Shown here: one piece after another, positions 1 through 12,112 of the stretch
How the letters are laid out: every line of letters starts with the position of its first letter
Numbering within the stretch: the stretch's first letter is position 1
Assembly: GCA_947623455.1 (NCBI GenBank)
Contig: OX392529.1
Location: 55,385,186-55,449,185, forward strand
DNA from: Mimachlamys varia
Lineage: Eukaryota; Mollusca; Bivalvia; Pectinida; Pectinidae
Reading direction: 5' to 3'
Length of the DNA: 64,000 bases
Translations under genes and position numbers: made by a program
Notes under the pieces: generated by a model
Told to the model about the DNA's origin: nothing
Database searches by the model: none
Seen by the model: the letters and a program-made list of their open reading frames with translations, nothing else

Positions 1-589
1 TAGGAAGTTTGGTCAGAATCTGTTCAAAAATGAAAAGTGCTGACAAAAAGTGAACATACATACTTACGTACGAATGGAACGCTATATCCCCCTCCCCGAG
101 TTTTGTTGCGAGGGGATAATAAACGTCTTCGAGAACAAATACCAGTATAATCCTTTACAGGAGATCCTAGTTCTCGCTCCTTGCACAAGAAGTATGTTTG
201 TAATAATGATACTTTTTCCTCTATTTTTCATCTGATTCAGTCAGCATAATCTTTGATCAAATCATTTATGTCAATCTCGGTATTAAATGGGGTTGTGTCA
301 CACAAATGTTACTCACACTTTCATCGACAACATCAATGTCAGTTTTCGTTCATCAATGCGTTTATATCGCTGACAAGCGTTTCTTCTCCAGTTTCATCTA
401 CCTTTTCATTGCTGCAATCTTTCATCTCCCGAGGCACATTCCTTCAACAGCCTTGAATAATTAACTTACATTTCCTTCACCAGATAATTGAATTAATGCT
501 TTTGTTAACAAATAATCTGAATTATTTAGTTTTCTAAATAGCTGCATTATCACTATAAAGCTTGAAAGGAACACCACATACGGCTTAAT
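1..589. other. Noncoding AT-rich sequence, nothing recognised
   Basis: Only short chance frames (61 and 67 codons) are open here. They lack motifs, splice context and biased composition. Confidence 0.6.
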
Positions 590-1062
590 TACCGTATTTT
601 ACCGGGAATAAGCCCCCTCTCACGAATAAGCCCCCTCCCCACTTTGGCAAAGGTTCTTGGAACAGGGTGGGAGCCTGTGAATAAGCCCCCATCCTAAATT
701 TTGTCTTTCTCTCAATTAAAGCATGTTAATTTCTATTTAATTTTGTGTCTGAACATAAAATATATCTAACTATGTGCAAAAAAACTAAACTTGAAATAAA
801 TTATTATTAAGCTGGTGTTGAGAACACCATACTTTCATGTTTGAACTGGTTGTGCATTTTGCAAACTTGTTATTTTAACAAAACAAACAACTAGAATTAC
901 ATTACTGGTATAGTATGGACTGAGTTCCTAGATCAGAACAGTAGAATAACCAAAGATGGCAGACTTTTGTGAACAGGGGTGTATTCGTGAATAAGACCCC
1001 TCCCTACTTTTGATCAATTATTTTTCTCAGGGGTGGGGGCTTATTCCCGGTCAAATATGGTA
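590..1062. mobile_element. Short inverted-repeat DNA transposon (MITE), about 470 bp
   Basis: The left end reads ACCGTATTTTACCGGGAATA then AGCCCCC. The right end, read inverted, is ACCATATTTGACCGGGAATA then AGCCCCC. Both ends abut T/A, compatible with a TA target duplication. Inside are further copies of the GAATAAG-CCCC motif (at about 624, 679 and 991) and otherwise AT-rich filler without a transposase frame. It is a non-autonomous element of unassigned superfamily. Confidence 0.8.
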
Positions 1063-3050
1063 ATATCGGTAATTTATGAATATAGCCATCAAATTATTTT
1101 GATCCCAAAATGATTTCTTTGAAGGAATTTGAAATCAGTAAGATATCAATAAAGGTATTCACTGAAATACAGTTATAAAATATTCTCAACATAGCTTGGT
1201 CAATATTTTATTCTACCAGGTCAGTAGAACACCATATTGACCTCGCCAAATGTCCATAATTTGATAAATATAAAATACAGCTGTACTCTTTTATGCTTCT
1301 ACTTGTTATAATACAATGCAGAAAAAAATCTACTCAATGACGCACAGTACTCGTATAACACACGGTTTCTGCTTTCAACTTTTTTTTATATTTCATCACA
1401 ACGACTTATTTATAGACACTTATCACTGAATTTTAATTTTCTCTAAATTTACACCGCCACAGTCACTCATCTATAATTACGCTAATCTCTCTGAAATTCA
1501 TCCATATTTCTTTCAAATGTTTTTTCTTTTATTGCTGCAATTAGACTTTGTTATTTGTACCTGAAATCTATGACCCTGAGAAACCTTTATCCTGTTAATC
1601 AGGAACGCGGGAAATTTCATATCAACCAATCACAAACCTATATGCCCTTACGCTAACATCGCGTTTAGCGGAATACGTTGCATGTCGTTTCGTCTCCGAA
1701 ACGACCTCACTGACACGTGGATGATTTTTAAGCTTTGAGACTACAAAGAAATGCTTTTCTGTTTTTTTTTTTATAAAAATGGAATTCGAAAATAAAACTA
1801 CGGAAGAATAGATTTTAATGAGTATGCGCACAAGATGATGTCACAAAATTACGACCCGACCAATTGCGTGATGTACTTGATAAAACTGGTTTGCAACAAA
1901 ACCTGTCTTTCTTTAACACCTTGCTGTCAGGTTTTGCTGGTTGGTTAGCTGTGGTTACAAAGGGGGGAGATCTGTAAACATTTATTCGTTATATATACTT
2001 TTTCTTGAAATGGCTTTTGATTTTATCATCAATTCGAAAAAAAAAGAAAAAATTAACAGGTAAAATGCAATATTTTCTTCAATTTGATTGATTCTGCATA
2101 AATAAATGCACTGAAACGTGGACAAAAGCAGATCGACCCCCATATAGGGCCCCGGTTTAAAATAGTGTTTAGCGAAAAAAAAAAAATCTAAATCTTCTCT
2201 CCGTACGCTTTCTATCAGTAAAACTGATAAGAATTCCAGTAATCTTATAGAGTCATTAATTCGGCTTTGAAATAAAATTTATTTTCATGCCGTGTCAATT
2301 GAGTACAATAACAAAATAGTTGAACGAGTTTACGAACATACTCCTGAATACAAATGATACATTTTGCCGATTTTATACCGACATTTGCTTCAGTTAGATA
2401 ATTCTTTTAATGTTCTAATTTTCTTAAAAATGAAAACGACAATAAGTCATTATTTTTTTTTCGTAAACACAACATCCTCCCAATATAAACAGAAATATCT
2501 TACATTAAAGATTTCATAAAATTTATCTTCTTAAATGTATCTCTAAAATCATAATGTGCAACTGTTTCATAAAAACTTCTTTAAAGGATCCATGCCATGC
2601 ACTTGAAGATCCATAAATTTCATTTACTTTCACTGACTAAACAAGTTATGTTTTGATAAAAAGTTCATATAATTTGAGGTTTAAAGTGAGAAACTTTTTA
2701 TCTCTGTTTATAGAAATCTGTATAGAACTAAAATATTGTATATTTAACTTGACAGCTAAACCTTAATATATACCATTACCAAACAGGCTCCTTTTGTCAT
2801 CACTTTAATAACACGACATCAAATTTGAACTTTTAACAACGAAGATACAAATTTACAGCAGCTTTATTTTTCTAAACTCCTTTCCAATTTTTATCGACTT
2901 TATACCTCCAGGGCGTTTAGTACATTGCAAATAGCATTCAGGGAGGCAGTGTGATAGCAAGAATTTAACATTGATACATGTAAATAAAATTCAGCACAAC
3001 ATTTGAGAACACTTTATATTTTGCATACAATCTTTACATCAGATTTTCTT
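1063..3050. other. Noncoding AT-rich sequence, nothing recognised
   Basis: Scattered poly-A/T runs and no frame above 70 codons. No hairpin elements or tandem repeats were found by eye. Confidence 0.55.
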
Positions 3051-3052
3051 CT

Positions 3053-5763
3053 GATGGCAATCATCTGGTCATAACCACCACTTCACAAAAAAATTCAAAT
3101 TTATCTAAAACAACCACCAGGTCATAACAACTAGCACAGATATTGCAACCACCAGGTCATAACAAACAGTATATCTATGGCAACCAACAGGTCATAACAA
3201 TCATTGTATCTATGGCAACCACCAGGTCATAACAACCATTGTATCTATGGCAACCACCAGGTCATAACAACCATTATATGGCAATCACCAGGTCATTATA
3301 ACCATCATACTGTATCTATGACAACCACTAGGTCATAACAACCATCATACTGTATCAATGACAACCACCAGATAATAACAACCATCATACTGTATCTATG
3401 ACAACCACCAGGTCGTAACAACCATCATACTGTATCTATGACAACCACCAGGTCATAACAACCATCATACTGTATCAATGACAACCACCAGGTTATAACA
3501 ACCATCATACTGTATCTATGACAACCACCAGGTCATAACAACCATCATACTGTATCTATGACAACCACCAGGTCATAACAACCATCATACTGTATCTATG
3601 ACAACCACCAGATCATAACAACCATCATATCTATGACAACCACCAGGTCATAACAACCATCATATCTATGACAACCACCAGATCATAACAACCATCATAT
3701 CTATGACAACCACCAGGTCATAACAACCATCATATCTATGACAACCACCAGGTCATAACAACCATCATATCTATGACAACCACCAGGTCATAACAACCAT
3801 CATATCTATGACAACCACCAGGTCATAACAACCATCATATCTATGACAACCACCAGGTCATAACAACCATCATATATATGGCAACCACCAGTTCATAACA
3901 ACCATCATACTGTATCTATGGCAACCATCAGGTCATAACAACCATCATATCTATGGCAATCACCAGATCATAAAAACCATCATATCTATGATAACTACTT
4001 GATCATCACCACGGTCATATCTATGGCAACCATCAGGTCATAACTACCATTATATCCATGACAACCACCAGGTCATAACAATCATATCTATGACAACTAC
4101 CAGGTCATAACAACCATCATATCTATGGCAACCACCAGGTCATAACTACCATTATATGGCAACCACCAAGTCATAATAACCATCATATCTATGACAACCA
4201 ACAGGTCATAACTACAATTATATGGCAACCACCAGGTCATAACAACCATTATATCTATGACAATCACCAGGTCATAACCATTACATCTATGATACCCACC
4301 AGGTCATAACAACCATCATATCTATGGCAACCACCAAGTCATAACAACCATCATATCTATGGCAACCACCAGGTCATAACAACCATCATATCTATGACAA
4401 CCAACAGGTCATAACAATCATCATATATATGACAACCCCAAGGTCATAATAACCATCATATATATGACAACCACCAGGTCATAACTACCATTATATCTAT
4501 GATAACCAACAGGTCATAACAATCATCATATATATGACATCCACCAGGTCATTACAACCATCATAGAAATTGCAACCACCAAGTCATAAAAACAATCATA
4601 TCTTTGGCAACCACCAAGTCATAACAACCATCATATATATGACAACCACAAAGTCATAACAACCATTATATCTATGGCAACCACCAAGTCATAACAACCA
4701 TCATATCTATGGCAACTACCAAGTCATAACAACCATCATATCTAAGACAACCAACAGGTCATAACAACCATCATATCTATGGCAACCACCAAGTCATAAC
4801 AACCATCATATCTATGACAACAACCAGGTCATAACAACCATCATATCTATGGCAACCACCAAGTCATAACAACCATCATATGTATGGCAACCACCAAGTC
4901 ATAACAACCATCATATCTATGGCAACCACCAAGTCATAACAACCATCATATCTATGGCAACCACCAAGTCATAACAACCATCATATCTATGGCAACCTCC
5001 AGGTCATAACAACCATCATATTCATGGTAACCACCAGGTCATAACAACCATTATATCTATGGCAACCTCCAGGTCATAACAACCATTATATAAATGCAAC
5101 CTCCAGGTCATAACAACCATTATATCTATGGCAACCACCAGGTCATAACAACCATTATATCTATGGCAACCATCAGGTCATAACAATCATCATATATATG
5201 ACAACCACCAGGTCATAACAACCATCATATCTATGGCAACCACCAAGTCATAACAACCATCATATCTATGGCAACCACCAGATCATAACAACCATTATAT
5301 CTATGACAACCACCAGGTCATAACAACCATTATATCTATGGCAACCAACAAGTCATAACCATCATCATATCTATGGCAACCACCAGATCATAACAACCAT
5401 TATATCTATGACAACCACCAGGTCATAACAACCATTATATCTATGGCAACCAACAAGTCATAACCATCATCATATCAATGGCAACCACCAGGTCATAACA
5501 ACCATTATATCTATGACAACCACCAGGTCATAACTACCATTATATCTTGAGCAACCACCAGGTTATAACAACCATTGTATCTACGGTTACCACCAGGTCA
5601 TAACAACCATTATATATATGTGACCACCAGGTCATAACTACCATCATATCTATGATAACCACCAGGTCATAACTACCATCATATCTATGTAATCACCAGG
5701 TCATAACAACCATCATATCTATGACAACAACCGGGTCATAACAACCATTATATCTATGGCAAC
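3053..5763. repeat. Minisatellite array, 35-bp unit with a 40-bp variant (left part)
   Basis: About 75 imperfect head-to-tail copies. The 35-bp unit reads CAACCACCAGGTCATAACAA then CCATTATATCTATGG. Between about 3300 and 3610 a 40-bp variant predominates, made by five extra bases (CATACTGTATCT for CATATCT). Variants alternate AGGTC/AAGTC and TTAT/TCAT in irregular blocks. The array is cut off at 5763 by the 12 kb insertion and resumes at 17802 in the same phase and orientation. Confidence 0.97.
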
Positions 5764-5765
5764 TA

Positions 5766-5787
5766 CAGACCCTGGACCGTTTTTCTT
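5766..5787. repeat. Left terminal inverted repeat of the 12 kb insertion
   Basis: 22 bases starting CAGACCCTGGACCG are matched exactly, inverted, at 17778-17799. The match breaks at the next base. Confidence 0.9.
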
Positions 5788-5795
5788 TACCAAAA

Positions 5796-5962
5796 GTGCG
5801 TTGCGTTTCCGTTCCGTTTTCGTTGCGTTCGCGTTGCGTTTCCGTTGCGTTTTCGTTCCGTTTCCGTTGCATTTTCGTTCCGTTTGCGTTGCGTTTCCGT
5901 TGCGTTTTCGTTGCGTTTCCGTTGCGTTTCCGTTCCGTTTTCGTTGCGTTTCCGTTCACCGT
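5796..5962. repeat. 11-bp-unit tandem array (left subterminal array)
   Basis: About 15 copies of CCGTTGCGTTT and close variants (CCGTTCCGTTT, TCGTTGCGTTT). The lead-in ACCAAAAGTGCGTT resembles the lead-in of the array at 17603. Because 11 is not a multiple of three, all frames stay open and give arginine/phenylalanine/valine-rich peptides; these are artefacts. Confidence 0.95.
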
Positions 5963-6673
5963 TTTTGTGCGTTAGACATGTGATGAACGTTTATGTAAGA
6001 ATACGCGTACGATGTACATGCAATCACGTACCTTACCCCGGTGTAATGAATTGACATATAATAAGAATCAATCGAAATAAAAGGGTAATTACAGGTGAAA
6101 TTTTCTAAATATTTAGTTGTCATAATCATACTGATATCGTTCTGTTCATCGGTATATCGCAATCAAATTAAGCTAAATCATAATCACCGTATGCGTGACT
6201 AATGGTTTCTTACGTAATGCCACTGTTAAACCACTTCGTTTGAATTGAAGATATGTTTGAATCGTGCATCTTGACGCCGAGTTCATTTATACAGCATGTC
6301 TGAATTTGTTTTTTTTGTACTTGTTTGTTCGTGTACTTTCTCGTTAATTTTATTGTAGTATCGCGGGTTTTGTTTACGTCCAGATCGCTCGCCATTATGT
6401 GTATCGCGTGGGTGCTTCCTGCGAGGTTCGAGTGACACAGGGGCTGGCGGATATTGTACGTATGTTTAAATCTAATTATTTGTGTAATTTGGTGGTGATA
6501 GCGTTCTATGTTTCAATGCCATAGACACTAGGACCAAGTAATCCCATGTAGAGTGTATGTAACTTTGGTGTACCATTTAATTAATATGATTATTTATTCA
6601 AATGTCAGATATTAATTCAAAAATGAGATCACATACTGTTATAATACAATAAAATTAATTAATATCTGGCCAG

Positions 6674-6711
6674 GGTTTGACCAGGGACGTATATACGTCC
6701 CTGGTTTGACC
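6674..6711. mobile_element. Micro-palindrome with flanking direct repeats (copy 1)
   Basis: AGGGACGTATATACGTCCCT (6683-6702) is a perfect 20-bp palindrome. With the flanking C and G it is 22 bp. It is flanked by GTTTGAC on both sides (GGTTTGACC if the outer C/G are counted as target). It looks like a tiny insertion with a 7-bp target duplication. Confidence 0.65.
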
Positions 6712-7282
6712 TATGAGGCACTGTTATACTTAAGATACATAATTCATAATATTCATCAGAAAAAATGATTTATAAAATACTTTCATATATATATTTTTTT
6801 AAATACATAATTCATAATATTCTCAAAACAGATCATCGATCTATGAAATACTACATGCATTATTATGATACAATTAAAATACATTATTCATACGCTTCAT
6901 AAGATCCCTTTCACAAATTAATTTCATAAAGATAGTTCCTAAAACACTGTTCATTTTAAATTTTAACATGAATCGTTGCATACAATATTATTTGAGTCAT
7001 AGCATGTTGACGATAACAAATATTGAATAAGTTCCTTTATACATTTACTTTCTATGTCTGTCTGGAGATCGCTATCTTAGTTATATTGATAGATTTTTCA
7101 TCAATATCCATCGTAAAACCAAAATTAAAAGTTGCATATTTTATTCAAACTATCAAGTATATTGTATCGGGGTACAACTTACATTCGATAATAAAAAGTT
7201 TTTCATTTCCAACTTTATGGAAATAACGACTTGGTCATGTTATAGGTATATGCGATCTGAGGTACCTGTCGGTCTCAATTGC

Positions 7283-7425
7283 GAAGGGGCAGGACCTGGG
7301 AATTTGTTACAGCTAGTTTTGGACCAAAACTAATGTGTTTAGATTAATATTACACTGGGGAATAAAAGATAATGCCCCTCAATTGTCATAATAGCTTTTA
7401 TGACCATTGAGGGCATTTTTGAATG
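7283..7425. mobile_element. Truncated copy of the CAGGGACCTGRGAATTTGT palindromic element
   Basis: GACCTGGGAATTTGTTACAG, CTAGTTTTGGACC and GTGTTTAGA match the left arm of the element at 46720. The central hairpin (GCCCCTCAATTGTCATAA and its inverse near 7410) is also present. The right arm is missing. Confidence 0.75.
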
Positions 7426-7489
7426 CGTCTTTGAATTCTATGGATATTCTAGAGCATATATACGTCTATATATCCGAAGTCCCAGGGAG

Positions 7490-7728
7490 GGAAAAGTACA
7501 CATCAATGTTCGTTTCATACGACGTTTCGACAAACAGATTATCTACGAAGCAAAGAAATAATTGAAGCCCTGACCAAACCACGTTACACCAGGATAAATA
7601 GACTCATCAAACTTAAACACAAGAAAATGTACTCTTTTTGGACGCATGATGGCACCATTTTTGCCAGAAATACCGCCGGTGACCGCAGGCTCATCACCTC
7701 AGATTCTGATATCGCTGCACTCCATTGA
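7490..7728 (+). pseudogene. Decayed retroelement ORF1-like fragment
   Basis: Seen: one frame reads NVRFIRRFDKQIIYEAKK from 7505 and then hits a stop. A frame shift restores coding at 7564, giving EALTKPRYTRINRLIKLK, then HKKMYSFWTHDGTIFARNTA, then GDRRLITSDSDIAALH and a stop at 7728. Inference: the pattern VRF.RR.D, then a basic helix, then W..DG.IF.R and a terminal ITS..DIA.L resembles the C-terminal part of ORF1-type or other repeat-encoded proteins abundant in invertebrate non-LTR elements. I cannot name the clade. The frame shift and missing N-terminus make it dead. Confidence 0.5.
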
Positions 7729-7904
7729 GAGACGATTGATCATGTCCTTGTCTCTATGCAAAATATCTTTTCAGTGACTTTTTTTTAAAGATTATTTGGA
7801 TTTTTGGTTTATCTTAATTTGAGTTTTGTAGTCTAACCTATGATGATAATATATTTACTGGTATACCTCACTGTTGAATCCTTCAAAGGAGCTTGAAATC
7901 ATGC

Positions 7905-8560
7905 AGTACCATCACAACTGTAACATATACAAAGAAACATGAACACTGTATAACTTGTACCCTGTAAGAGGTAACCCGTAGCGTTATAAAGTGTAACTGG
8001 TTTAACCCTTTACTCAACAACATCTTTCCAGGAATCTTTACACAGAAACTTGTATCATGTACCTAGTACTCTGTACCCAGAACAAGAAACCCGTACTCTT
8101 TAGTTTTAAGCCTGCACAAAGAAACACATACATGTACCCTACCTAGTGATGCTGGCCCGAGAAACCTGTATCCAGGATCAGTACCTTGTATCCAGACACA
8201 TATATGAAGTCTGTAACCAGCACCTAGTAACATGTACACGGCAATCTGTATCCTGAATTCTGCTACTAAAAATGTAGTAACTCGTACATAGAATCACTGT
8301 ACCCAGTAACCTGTATCATTTAAATTGTATCTCGCTGTCAACATAATTGAATCCAGAAACATGTACACGGTAACCTGTACCTGATACTAGTAACTCGTAT
8401 GCAGAATTAACAATTCTGTAACATTTACCAAGTTACACTGTACCCAGTAACCTGAATCCTTAAATTGTATCTTGCTACCAGCAACGTGTAGCCAGAAACA
8501 TGTTAGAAATACAGTAATATATACAAAGGAATATACATCCAGCAACTTGTATCGTGCACC
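7905..8560. repeat. Highly degenerate short tandem repeat
   Basis: Irregular repetition of GTAACCTGTA, CCCAGTAACCTGTATC, CCAGAAACATGTA and similar words at roughly 20-bp spacing. It looks like an old, decayed minisatellite. The 71-codon minus frame in it is not a gene. Confidence 0.65.
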
Positions 8561-8599
8561 AGGGACGCACATGTAAATGTGAGATTGGAAATCTGAATA

Positions 8600-9500
8600 C
8601 ATCCATGATAAGTTTTCTTTTCTAGTCTGATACTGATTTTATCTTATGTTTTTTTCAAGAAAGTGATTATGACCTCATTGCACCGGGTCTCATTCGGTCT
8701 AATGCGTGATTTAAAGTATTTCGCTGATTTCGTTTTGACCATTATGAGATCATTATAATCGTGATATTAATCTTGATAATTACTCGCGTTGAACAATGGA
8801 TAAGAGTTCTTCCAACAGACCCTATGTACACCACCAGTGATTTTGCAAAGGTGGCCGAAAATATAACAAAAAAATAGAAAAGATACGCTCCATCTATTTG
8901 GTATTTCTATCTGTTTTCGTTGGAGCTGACAGTACATGGAAGCGTCTCGCAAAAGTACGGTGTGTGTGTCATAATTCTAAATTTTCAAAATTATAAATGT
9001 GTATATTGACTGTGGAATTATATTTGTGACGCCACATATGAAAGACGTCACATTATTGTACATGATGCCACGCTGTTGTCGCAGTGGTGAAAAATGAACC
9101 CTTCCACTGCAAAAGAGAATCTTTGAAAATGTATTTTCAGTGCAGTACAATGTATGTATGTTGATCATGCTTATGATAAATAGAATCCAACACGATTGGA
9201 TTACTATGAAACTCATTTGATAAAATACATAACACGAACACTTGTGTTAGATGCTCTATCCATTGTCAAGTAAAAAGCTTGGTGTTGATGCAGTATAGAA
9301 AACAGAAAATGATTTTAAATTAGGATATTAATTGCGTTTTGATTTAAAATGTCCACTTTGAACAAGCTACATGGGTACTTTAGCAATCTCTACTTTATCT
9401 GACGCATACATTTAAAGCATATGTGGCAGAATATTTAAAGGGACTATATGGATAATAATTAAAGTATCATCAAATAATTATTCGACCCGTTATAATTCAT
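8600..9500. other. Noncoding sequence, nothing recognised
   Basis: Two minus-strand frames (61 and 79 codons) are open, but they carry no motif and no splice context. Confidence 0.5.
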
Positions 9501-9505
9501 ATACT

Positions 9506-9668
9506 ATCTTTCATAAACACGCCCCTGTCTCATCTTGCGCAAGCGCGTGATCCGAGCACATGGCGGACGGTAAGATATACGTACCAGTGAACGAAAGAGA
9601 CGAGGGCTGAAGTTCTCCTAAGAGATACAGAGATACACTATATGGAAACGATATTATGGCCAATGACA
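9506..9668 (+). promoter_or_regulatory. Promoter/first-exon-like patch with splice donors
   Basis: A GC-richer island in AT-rich DNA. It has a perfect CTTGCGCAAG palindrome (9534-9543, a C/EBP-type site), ATGGCGGACG followed by a donor-like GGTAAGA (9560-9575), and ATGGCCAATGACA followed by GTAAGTTTT (9656-9669). The first ATG frame reads only 16 codons if unspliced (MADGKIYVPVNERDEG). Function is inferred; no downstream exon was identified. Confidence 0.25.
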
Positions 9669-9989
9669 GTAAGTTTTACATTGAAAACTTGTTTATTTCA
9701 CCAATAAGCAGTCATGTCTTGTTCACCTACATCCGAAATAATACACATACATGTACATTCACACACACGTGTTTCAGTCGGAAGGAATAGGATCCGGAAA
9801 CAAGTTTTATAAAAATTTATATTAATCCGTTTCAATTCGTACATGATTAACTAAACATTAATTTGACATTATGGCATACTTTTGGAAGGTATTTAACTGC
9901 ATATTGAGAGGTTGTATTGAGTATGAAAGGAATAAGGGATTGGGGTGAGGTTGGGTATGAACGAGTGATGGAGAGGGGGAGGGGTTGGG

Positions 9990-11765
9990 TTAATGGATGA
10001 TGAATATGTAAGTTGTAGGTATCGTAGGGTGTCCCTTATGAAGAAGTTAGTTGTAGGTATTGTCGGGTGTCCCTAATGAAGAGGTAATTTGTAAGTATCG
10101 TAGGGTGTCCCTAATGTAGAGGTTAGTTGTAGGTATCCCAGGGTGTCCCTAATGTAGAGGTAAGTTGTAAGTATCTTAGGGTGTCCCTAACGTAGAGGTT
10201 AATTGTAGGTATCGTAGGATGTCCCTAATGTAGAGGTAAGTTGTAAGTATCTTAGAGTGTCCCTAATGTAGAAGTTAGTTGTAGGTATCGTAGGGTGTCC
10301 CTAATGTAGAGGTTAGTTGTAGGTATCCCAGGGTGTCCCTCGTGAAGACGATATTTGAAGGCATCGTAAGGTATGTCTAATGTAGAGGCTAGTTGTAGGT
10401 ATCGTAGGATGTCCCTCATGTAGAAGTTAGTTGTAGGTATCGTAGGGTGTCTATAATGTAGAGGTTAGTTGTAGGTATCGTAGTGTGTCTCTCGTGTAGA
10501 GGTAATTTGTAGGTATCGTAGGGTGTCCCTTATGAAGAAGTTAGTTGTAGGTATCGTAGGTTGTCCCTAGTGTAGAGGTAAGTTGTAGGTATCGTAGGGA
10601 GTCCTCGTGTAGTTGTAAGTTGTAGGTGTCCCAGGGTGTTCCTCATGTAGAGGTTAGTTGTAGGCATCGTAGGATGTCCCTAATGTAGAGGTTAGTTGTA
10701 GGTATCGTAGGATGTCCCTAATATAGAAGTTAGTTGTAGGTATCCCAGGGTGTCCCATATGTAGAGGTTAGTCGCAGTATCGTAGTGTGTCCCTAATGTA
10801 GAGGTTATTTGTAGGTATCGTAGGATGTTTTTCATGTAGAGATTAGTTGTAGGTATCGTTGGGTGTCCCTCATGTAGGGGTTAGTTGTAGGTATCCCAGG
10901 GTGTGCATAGTGTAGAGGCAATTTGTAGGTTTCATAGGGTGTCCCTAATGTAGAGGCTAGTTGAAGGCACCGTAAGGTATCGCTGATGTAGAGGTTAGTT
11001 GTAGGTATTGTAGGGTGTCCCTAATGTGGACGTAAGTTGTAGGTATCGTAGGGTGTCCCTTATGTAGATGCTAGTTGCAGGTATCGTAGGTTGTCTCTTA
11101 TGTAGAGGTAGATTGTAGGTATCGTAAGGTGTCCCTAATGTAGAGGTTAGTTGTAGGTATCGTAAGGTGTCCCTAATGTAGAGGTAATCTGTAAGTATCG
11201 TAGGGTGTCCCTAATGTAGATGTAAGTTGTAGGTATCGTAGGGTGTCCCTGGTGTAGAGGTAAGTTGTAGGTATCGTAGGGTGTCCCTAATGCAGACGTT
11301 AGTTGAAGGCAGCGTAAAATGTCCCTAGTGTAGAGGTTAGTTGTAGATATCGTAAGGAGTCCTCGTGTAGTTGTAAGTTGTAGGTATCGTAGGTTGTCCC
11401 TAGTGTAGAGGTAAGTTGTAGGTATTGTAGGGTGTCCCTAATGTAGAGGTTAGTTGTAGGTATCGTAGAGTGTTCCTAATGTAGACGTTAGTAGAAGGCA
11501 GCGTAAAGTGTCCCTAGTATAGAGGTTAGTTGTAGATATCGTAGGGAGTCCTCGTGTAGATGTAAGTTGTAGGTATCGTAGGTTGTCCCTAGTGTAGAGG
11601 TAAGTTGTAGGTATCGTAGGGAGTCCTCGTGTAGTTGTAAGTTGTAGGTATCGCAGGGTGTCCCTAGTGTAGATGTTGGTTATAGGTAGTGTAGGGTGTC
11701 CCTAATGTAAATGTTTGTTGAAGGTATCGTAGACAGTCCCTAATGGAGAAGTTAGTTTAGATGTT
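9990..11765. repeat. Minisatellite array, 38-bp unit, about 46 copies
   Basis: The unit reads TGTAGAGGTTAGTTGTAGGT then ATCGTAGGGTGTCCCTAA, exactly 38 bp apart in the best copies (for example 11121 and 11159). Shortened copies (GGGAGTCCTCGTGTAGTTG) recur in blocks at about 10600, 11350, 11540 and 11610, which indicates higher-order duplication. Confidence 0.97.
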
Positions 11766-11774
11766 AAGGCTGGA

Positions 11775-12015
11775 TTAAATGGCGTATGTTGGCGAAAGCA
11801 GAATAGATTCTATAGGACGTTGAGTGATCGAGAAGCCGTTAGGATATACAGAATGTGCTAAACTTCTACCATTCTTTATGTATACACAAAATTTCATTAA
11901 AATTGATCCATGAACAAAGTCGGGAAAGGTCATTGAAAAAGAGTTGGAAATACAAGAATATATAGCAAAAAAAAAACGAAAGACTTTTGGCACGTCACTG
12001 TATATTATAGACGTA
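11775..12015. repeat. Dispersed repeat shared with 50530-51015
   Basis: ACACAAAATTTCATTAAAA, AAGTC-GGAAA, AGTTGGAAATACAA and TTTTGGCACGT are shared with 50898-51005 in the same order. The similar minus-strand peptides in the two copies come from the shared DNA, not from a conserved gene. Confidence 0.8.
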
Positions 12016-12046
12016 TGCGAAGGACCCAATTTCTTGTGTTCCCGTT

Positions 12047-12112
12047 ATGACGTCACCAATGCGTGTGCACAACTTCCAGCGGATAGCGGTGCGCTTGATT
12101 AGCTTGTGGCAA
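12047..12112 (+). promoter_or_regulatory. CRE plus CCAAT-like motif followed by a donor-like site
   Basis: TGACGTCACCAAT combines a perfect CRE octamer with a CCAAT box. About 60 bases later AAACAG/GTAAAAA resembles a splice donor. Single motifs of this kind can arise by chance. Confidence 0.2.

Larger units (their letters stand above)
5970..7480. other. Noncoding AT-rich sequence within the 12 kb insertion
   Basis: Apart from the small palindrome at 6680-6705 and the fragment of a palindromic element at 7283-7425, nothing is recognised. Frames are 68 codons or shorter. Confidence 0.5.

Noticed and set aside
3053..5763. Possible CRISPR-like array of about 35-bp repeats
   Set aside because: Copies abut directly with no unique spacers, the sequence is eukaryotic, and no cas-like gene is present. 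It is a minisatellite.
5693..6054. Arg/Phe/Val- or Asn/Lys-rich frames on both strands
   Set aside because: They come from the 11-bp arrays, where every frame is open. No start context and no conservation signal. The same holds at 17598-17936.
11775..12029. Apparent protein conserved between 12.0 kb and 51.0 kb (shared MTFPDF/MNFPDF peptide)
   Set aside because: The similarity follows the DNA of a dispersed palindromic repeat and frames break outside it.
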